Assembly: GCA_903920865.1 (NCBI GenBank)
Contig: CAIXNN010000030.1
Coordinates: forward strand, 1-37,932
From: an uncultured Actinomycetes bacterium
GTDB lineage: Bacteria; Actinomycetota; Actinomycetes; UBA12327
Direction of reading: 5' to 3'
Length of the DNA stretch: 37,932 nucleotides
Below, in pieces: positions 33,773-37,932 of this stretch. The stretch's first letter is position 1. Every line of letters starts with the position of its first letter. Under the pieces are notes generated by a model. The model saw nothing but the letters and a program-made list of their open reading frames with translations, was not told the origin of the DNA and made no database searches. The translations under genes were made by a program, and so were the position numbers.

Positions 33773-34838
33773 GGAATTCATCAACGTCGGCTTCGGTGGT
33801 GGTGTGAGACAAACCAACGCGTACGTTTCCGTAGGTTTGAATCCCCATTGCTAGCAGGACGTGGGATGGATCTAGAGGCGAACTTGAGCATGCTGATCCG
33901 GATGCGACAGCCACTCCTAGACGATCAAGGTGTTCCACGATGACATCGCCGGCAATCAAGGGCACGTTGATCGTCACCAGGTGGGCGGCACGTTGAGTGG
34001 GATGACCCAGGACCTCAACACCATCAAGAGTTGCCGCGTGGGCGCGAATCTTTTCCGTCAAGGTCATCAAGCGATCGCGGTTTGACGTGCGCTCTTGATC
34101 GGCTTGAACCAGTGAGGCGGCCGTGGCGGCTAGGACAGGCACGTTCGGGAAGCCCTGACCAAACACACCTAAGGTCTGCGTAAGAGAAGTCGGATGCCAC
34201 GGCGTCCCCGTTCGAAGAATCAAAAGTCCAACGCCAACGGGGCCACCCCATTTGTGCGCACTGGCGATCAGGGCATCAAATGACTGTGGCGTTTGTTCAT
34301 GTCCGATGCTGTGGGAAGCATCAACGATGTAGGGAACCTCAGCTGCGCTGCAAAGTTGCGCGATGGCTTGAACATCTTGGGTAGTTCCTGTTTCTTGATT
34401 AACCGATTGCACAGCGACAAAGCGCGCTCCGCTCTCACGCAAAGTGGCTTCAAGTTCTTCAGGGTCAATCAGACCGAACTGGTCCACGCCTAGTTGAAGG
34501 CTTTGGCACTGGCTGAGTGCAGCCGTGGCATTGATCACACAACTGTGTTCGACGGCGCTAATGATCGCCGGCGAATCAACTCTGCGGCGGGCATAGGCGG
34601 TCCCGGTTATGGCTGCATGGGCTGCGTGCGTTCCGGAGGGGAGGATGTGCACTTCGTCACGTTGAACCTTCAGCACCTGCGCGATCGTGCTGATGGACTG
34701 CTCAGCTAGGAGCGCAGACTTTCGCCCCTGACTGTGGAGGCGAACTGGGTCTGCCCAGCCCTGATCTAAGGCCTGTTCAAGGGCATGGCGACCGGCCTCA
34801 TTGAGTCGCTGAGAACTGCCCGCATCTAGGTACGCCAC
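33720..34838 (-). CDS. Cysteine desulfurase (NifS/IscS-like, class V aminotransferase fold)
   Basis: A 372-residue PLP enzyme that removes sulfur from cysteine for Fe-S clusters or thiolation. It shows His98 in VEHSC, the PLP stacking/aspartate region VDASHSIGH, the Schiff-base Lys196 in SAHKWGGP, and the catalytic persulfide Cys317 in ASGSACSSS. It is somewhat short and lacks a fused or adjacent TusA domain that I recall in relatives near ctaC. The GTG start is preceded by TAGGTT-N6, a leaderless pattern. LipA, NadA and the ErpA-like protein nearby all need sulfur or clusters, but no iscU or sufU is seen here. Confidence 0.88.
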   Translation of the reverse strand: MAYLDAGSSQRLNEAGRHALEQALDQGWADPVRLHSQGRKSALLAEQSISTIAQVLKVQRDEVHILPSGTHAAHAAITGTAYARRRVDSPAIISAVEHSCVINATAALSQCQSLQLGVDQFGLIDPEELEATLRESGARFVAVQSVNQETGTTQDVQAIAQLCSAAEVPYIVDASHSIGHEQTPQSFDALIASAHKWGGPVGVGLLILRTGTPWHPTSLTQTLGVFGQGFPNVPVLAATAASLVQADQERTSNRDRLMTLTEKIRAHAATLDGVEVLGHPTQRAAHLVTINVPLIAGDVIVEHLDRLGVAVASGSACSSSPLDPSHVLLAMGIQTYGNVRVGLSHTTTEADVDEFLSCLPRALEAIRATSAY

Positions 34839-34850
34839 GCTGCGAACCTA
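34839..34850 (-). promoter_or_regulatory. Putative -10 element, leaderless start of the cysteine desulfurase gene
   Basis: On the minus strand TAGGTT (34850-34845), six bases, then GTG at 34838. No ribosome binding site is seen. Confidence 0.45.
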
Positions 34851-34988
34851 CCGCCGGACCCTTACACGGCAGCAGGGAACTCTGGGGTAGCGTGAGCACG
34901 TAAGAAATTGCCCCCAGCACTAGGCGTGACTCGTGCCTGTCGAAGAGTCAGCCCAGGCTCAGATGTGAGAAATCAGGAAAGGCAACGC

Positions 34989-35876
34989 GTGGACGCGAAC
35001 GCAACACGAACCTCGATCACACGACGTGCGTGCTTTGGCCTTTCTGCGGCAATTCTTTCCGTGACGTTGGCCGGTTGTTCGGCTCAGGAAATGCCTCGTT
35101 TAGGAATGCCAGACCCGGCAACGGTAGAAGGCAATTCGATGCTGTTTCTGTGGCAAACCTCGTGGATTGCCGCACTGATCGTCGGAGCAATCACGTGGGG
35201 TTTGATCGCATGGGCCGTAGTTGCTTACAGCCGTCGTCGTCGTCCTGGTTACCCGGAGCAGACTCGGTACAACATGCCGATCGAAATTTTGTACACCGTC
35301 TTGCCGTTCATCATGATCGGTGTTTTGTTTTACTTCACGGCCCGTGATGAATCGCGCTTGACGCGAGTGAGCAACGACTACGCGCATACCGTCAATGTCG
35401 TTGGATTCCGTTGGGCTTGGACGTTCAACTACGTTGAGGAAAAGGCTTATGACATTGGCGTTCCGGCCAATAGCAACACCAATCCGCCGACCGATGCCAG
35501 TTACACCGGGCCCACGTTGTGGCTTCCAGTCAATGAGAAGACTCGCTTTGTGCTGAGCTCTCCTGATGTCATTCACTCTTTCTTCGTGCCGGCGTTCTTG
35601 TTCAAGATGGACGTCATGCCAGGGCGAAACAATCAATTTGAACTCACGCCAAACAAGCTTGGAACCTATGCGGGCAAGTGCGCTGAACTGTGTGGAATTG
35701 ACCACTCTCGGATGCTCTTTAACGTCAAGGTAGTTACGAAGAAGGAGTACTTGGCGCACATTGCGGCGCTGAAGGCTCGCGGCCAAAGTGGACAAGTTAA
35801 GTCCTCCTTCAATACGTCGAAGGCGAGTAAGGGCCAAGGGTTCACCACCGTTGGCGGAAAGGGTGACGTTCAATGA
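34989..35876 (+). CDS. ctaC: Cytochrome c oxidase subunit II
   Basis: A 295-residue membrane-anchored subunit carrying the CuA centre of the aa3 oxidase. The N-terminus has a Tat-like/basic signal TRRACF and a lipobox LAGC (Cys30). Two membrane helices follow (about 57-80 and 101-119), then the cupredoxin domain. CuA ligands are His196 (DVIHSFF), Cys231, Glu233, Cys235, His239 and Met242 in [14 protein letters not shown]. The GTG at 34989 is chosen because AGGAAAGG precedes it; an in-frame start at 34908 would add an atypical 27-residue extension. ctaD starts in its stop (ATGA). Confidence 0.96.
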   Translation: MDANATRTSITRRACFGLSAAILSVTLAGCSAQEMPRLGMPDPATVEGNSMLFLWQTSWIAALIVGAITWGLIAWAVVAYSRRRRPGYPEQTRYNMPIEILYTVLPFIMIGVLFYFTARDESRLTRVSNDYAHTVNVVGFRWAWTFNYVEEKAYDIGVPANSNTNPPTDASYTGPTLWLPVNEKTRFVLSSPDVIHSFFVPAFLFKMDVMPGRNNQFELTPNKLGTYAGKCAELCGIDHSRMLFNVKVVTKKEYLAHIAALKARGQSGQVKSSFNTSKASKGQGFTTVGGKGDVQ

Positions 35877-37573
35877 CGCTGCTCGATGAACCCATTTCCC
35901 CGACGATGCCTCCGGAGCCAAGTGCGCCCGTTGAACGCAAGCGCTCACTCGGCGCTGTTGTTGTCAGTTGGGTGACCAGCACTGACCACAAGGTCATTGG
36001 CTACCTCTACTTGATGACCTCTTTCGCATTTTTCATGGTCGCTGGCTTGATGGCCATGCTGATGCGTGCCGAACTGTTTTCGCCCGGTATGCAGTTCTTG
36101 ACTAACGAGCAGTACAACCAACTCTTCACGATGCACGGCACTTTGATGTTGCTCTTGTTTGCGACCCCGTTGTTCGTCGGATTCGGCAACGTCATCATGC
36201 CTTTGCAAATTGGTTCCCCTGATGTTGCATTCCCGCGTTTGAACATGATCAGTTACTGGTTTTACCTCTTCGGTGGCCTGATCACGGTCGGTGGTTTCTT
36301 GACCCAGCAAGGTGCCGCGGACTTCGGCTGGTTTGCTTACGCTCCGCTGAACGATGCTGTGCACTCACCCAGCGTCGGCGCCGATATGTGGATCATGGGT
36401 CTGGCGCTTTCTGGCCTTGGAACAATTTTGGGATCGGTCAACTTCGTCACGACCATCATTTGTATGCGTATGCCCGGTATGACGATGTTCCGGATGCCGA
36501 TCTTTACCTGGAACATTTTGGTTACCAGCATCTTGGCGATCATGGTCTTCCCAGTCTTGGCCGCAGCTTTGATTGTGCTTGAGGTTGATCGAAAATTTGG
36601 CGCGCAAATTTTCACTGCAGACAATGGTGGAGCCCTGTTGTGGCAGCACCTGTTCTGGTTCTTCGGGCACCCTGAGGTTTACATCTTGGCTCTGCCGTTC
36701 TTTGGCATAGTTTCTGAAATCTTGCCTGTGTTCTCTCGCAAGCCAATTTTTGGTTATAAGGGCCTAGTCTTTGCGACCTTGGCAATCGCGGCACTGTCAA
36801 TGTCTGTGTGGGCGCACCACATGTATGTCACCGGTGGTGTGCTGCTTCCATTCTTCGCGGCCTTGACCATGCTGATCGCCGTTCCCACTGGAGTGAAGTT
36901 CTTCAACTGGATTGGCACGATGTGGCGCGGTTCGCTCTCCTTTGAGACCCCCATGCTGTGGACCGTCGGCTTCTTAGTGACCTTCCTCTTCGGTGGCTTG
37001 ACGGGCATCATTTTGGCCGCACCGCCGTTGGACTTCCAGGTCTCTGACACCTACTTCGTGGTTGCGCACTTCCACTATGTGGTGTTTGGCACCGTCGTGT
37101 TCGCCATGTATGCGGGCTTTTATTACTGGTGGCCCAAGATGACCGGAAAGATGCTGGATGAGCGTTTGGGTAAGTGGCACTTTTGGTTCCTCTTTGTTGG
37201 TTTCCACATGACCTTCTTGATTCAGCACTGGCTCGGAGTTAAGGGCATGCCGCGTCGCTACGCGGACTACCTACCGCAAGATGGCTTCCAGGGGATGAAC
37301 CAGTTCTCCACGATTGGCTCGTTCATCTTGGGTGTATCGACGCTGTTCTTCATCTGGAATGTCATTAAGACCTGGCGTACCGCTCCCAAGGTTGAAACCA
37401 ATGACCCTTGGGGTTGGGGTCGTTCCCTGGAGTGGGCAACCTCTTGTCCGCCTCCTCGCCACAACTTCATTACCTTGCCCAGGGTTCGCTCAGAGTCCCC
37501 AGCTTTTGATCTGAACCACCCTGAATACGCAGCCCTCGAAGCTCGCGTTGCAGCCAAGGGAGCCAGTCAGTGA
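35873..37573 (+). CDS. ctaD: Cytochrome c oxidase subunit I
   Basis: A 566-residue heme-copper oxidase catalytic subunit with twelve membrane helices. Heme a ligands are His88 (TMHGTLML) and His401. The CuB ligands are His266, His315 and His316, with the Tyr270 cross-link in [22 protein letters not shown] and [11 protein letters not shown] (His399 to heme a3) follow. The Glu of the D-channel is not in the usual PEV-type variant, and the GHPEVY form marks an A-type oxidase. The start overlaps ctaC (ATGA) and the stop overlaps ctaF (GTGA). Confidence 0.98.
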   Translation: MTLLDEPISPTMPPEPSAPVERKRSLGAVVVSWVTSTDHKVIGYLYLMTSFAFFMVAGLMAMLMRAELFSPGMQFLTNEQYNQLFTMHGTLMLLLFATPLFVGFGNVIMPLQIGSPDVAFPRLNMISYWFYLFGGLITVGGFLTQQGAADFGWFAYAPLNDAVHSPSVGADMWIMGLALSGLGTILGSVNFVTTIICMRMPGMTMFRMPIFTWNILVTSILAIMVFPVLAAALIVLEVDRKFGAQIFTADNGGALLWQHLFWFFGHPEVYILALPFFGIVSEILPVFSRKPIFGYKGLVFATLAIAALSMSVWAHHMYVTGGVLLPFFAALTMLIAVPTGVKFFNWIGTMWRGSLSFETPMLWTVGFLVTFLFGGLTGIILAAPPLDFQVSDTYFVVAHFHYVVFGTVVFAMYAGFYYWWPKMTGKMLDERLGKWHFWFLFVGFHMTFLIQHWLGVKGMPRRYADYLPQDGFQGMNQFSTIGSFILGVSTLFFIWNVIKTWRTAPKVETNDPWGWGRSLEWATSCPPPRHNFITLPRVRSESPAFDLNHPEYAALEARVAAKGASQ

Positions 37574-37932
37574 AAGTTGAAGGCTACATTTTCGCCCTCG
37601 GAGCAGCCCTCTATGTCTTCTTAGGTGGCCTGTACTGGTACTTAGGTCACGAACCAGTGGGAACAACGGCGTTGGCTCTGACAGCTGGCATGGCTTTTCT
37701 TATTGCCTTCTATGTTCTGTTCACAGGCCGTCAAGTCGACCCCCGACCAGAAGACTTTGAAGACACCGAAGTGGCCGACTTTGCCGGCGAGTACGGCTTC
37801 TTTAGTCCCACCTCGTGGTGGCCGTTGCCTGTTGGATTTTTTGCCGCCGTAACTGGCACGGGCCTGATTGTGGGCTGGTGGCTGCTGTTCCTGGGATTCT
37901 TAGGGCTCATTCTCAGCCTTGTGGGGTTGGTC
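37570..37932 (+). CDS. ctaF: Cytochrome c oxidase subunit IV (actinobacterial CtaF), 3' end cut by window
   Basis: An open frame of 121 codons from GTG at 37570 to the right edge, overlapping the ctaD stop by GTGA. It translates as [20 protein letters not shown], then a second helix, [33 protein letters not shown] and two more hydrophobic helices. The GFFSP-x-SWWPL motif and the helix pair before it match the small actinobacterial subunit IV that accompanies ctaC/ctaD. Only the C-terminus is missing. Confidence 0.9.
   Translation, partial: MKVEGYIFALGAALYVFLGGLYWYLGHEPVGTTALALTAGMAFLIAFYVLFTGRQVDPRPEDFEDTEVADFAGEYGFFSPTSWWPLPVGFFAAVTGTGLIVGWWLLFLGFLGLILSLVGLV

Noticed and set aside
35100-35948. 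282-codon open frame antisense to ctaC
   Set aside because: It covers the CuA domain coding region and shows no recognisable domain.
1-37932. CRISPR arrays, insertion sequences, prophage or att sites
   Set aside because: No regularly spaced repeats, transposase, integrase or flanking duplications were seen; the window is essentially chromosomal core with one or two accessory inserts.

Overview
The window looks like a chromosomal segment of an uncultured, small-genome actinomycete. The evidence is a moderate-GC sequence, dense gene packing, many ATGA start/stop overlaps, and a block of characteristically actinobacterial families: DUF4191, DUF3043, actinobacterial SucB with two lipoyl domains, an AdoK-type adenosine kinase, and CtaC-CtaD-CtaF. 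From memory, gene order closely follows the Mycobacterium tuberculosis segment of about Rv2199c-Rv2222c (ctaF, ctaC, adoK, Rv2203, HesB/IscA protein, glycerate kinase, DUF3043, gcvT, pepA/pepB, dlaT, Rv2216, lipB, lipA, Rv2219, RDD, glnA1, glnE). A freshwater Nanopelagicales-like lineage is a reasonable guess, but the sequence alone does not prove it.

Layout. 1-2.7 kb: the C-terminal part of glnE and an MFS transporter. 2.7-5.6 kb: succinate-semialdehyde dehydrogenase and glnA, with a GlnR-like operator upstream of glnA. 5.8-7.7 kb: an RDD membrane protein and an orphan TadG/TadE-like pair. 7.7-15.8 kb: a long minus-strand block for lipoate-dependent metabolism (lpdA, sucB, TIGR01777 epimerase, lipB, an unknown membrane protein, lipA, plsC-like acyltransferase, DUF4191). 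16-20 kb: a small conserved protein, a quinone-oxidoreductase-like enzyme, pepA and gcvT. 20-25.9 kb: a riboswitch-controlled five-gene operon. 26-30.6 kb: DUF3043, SDR, nadA, a glutathione-peroxidase-fold peroxidase, glycerate kinase and erpA-like. 30.7-34.8 kb: lipoprotein, adoK, aat, cysteine desulfurase. 34.9 kb to the end: ctaC-ctaD-ctaF (cytochrome aa3 oxidase), cut by the window edge.

The most interesting element is the operon at 19960-25661. A cobalamin riboswitch precedes five translationally coupled genes: a secreted, membrane-anchored alpha/alpha-barrel repeat protein, a secreted, membrane-anchored SCO2322-like protein, and the T, A (two-ATPase fusion) and S parts of an ECF vitamin transporter. 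The two surface proteins resemble, respectively, the alpha-barrel domain and the C-terminal beta domain of animal transcobalamin/intrinsic factor. I infer a split, transcobalamin-like capture device that hands B12 to an ECF importer. It occupies the place where M. tuberculosis keeps cobT/cobS.

Another recurring signal is a TANNNT -10 element followed by 6-7 bases and then directly by the start codon. It occurs before at least eight genes and suggests widespread leaderless transcription.
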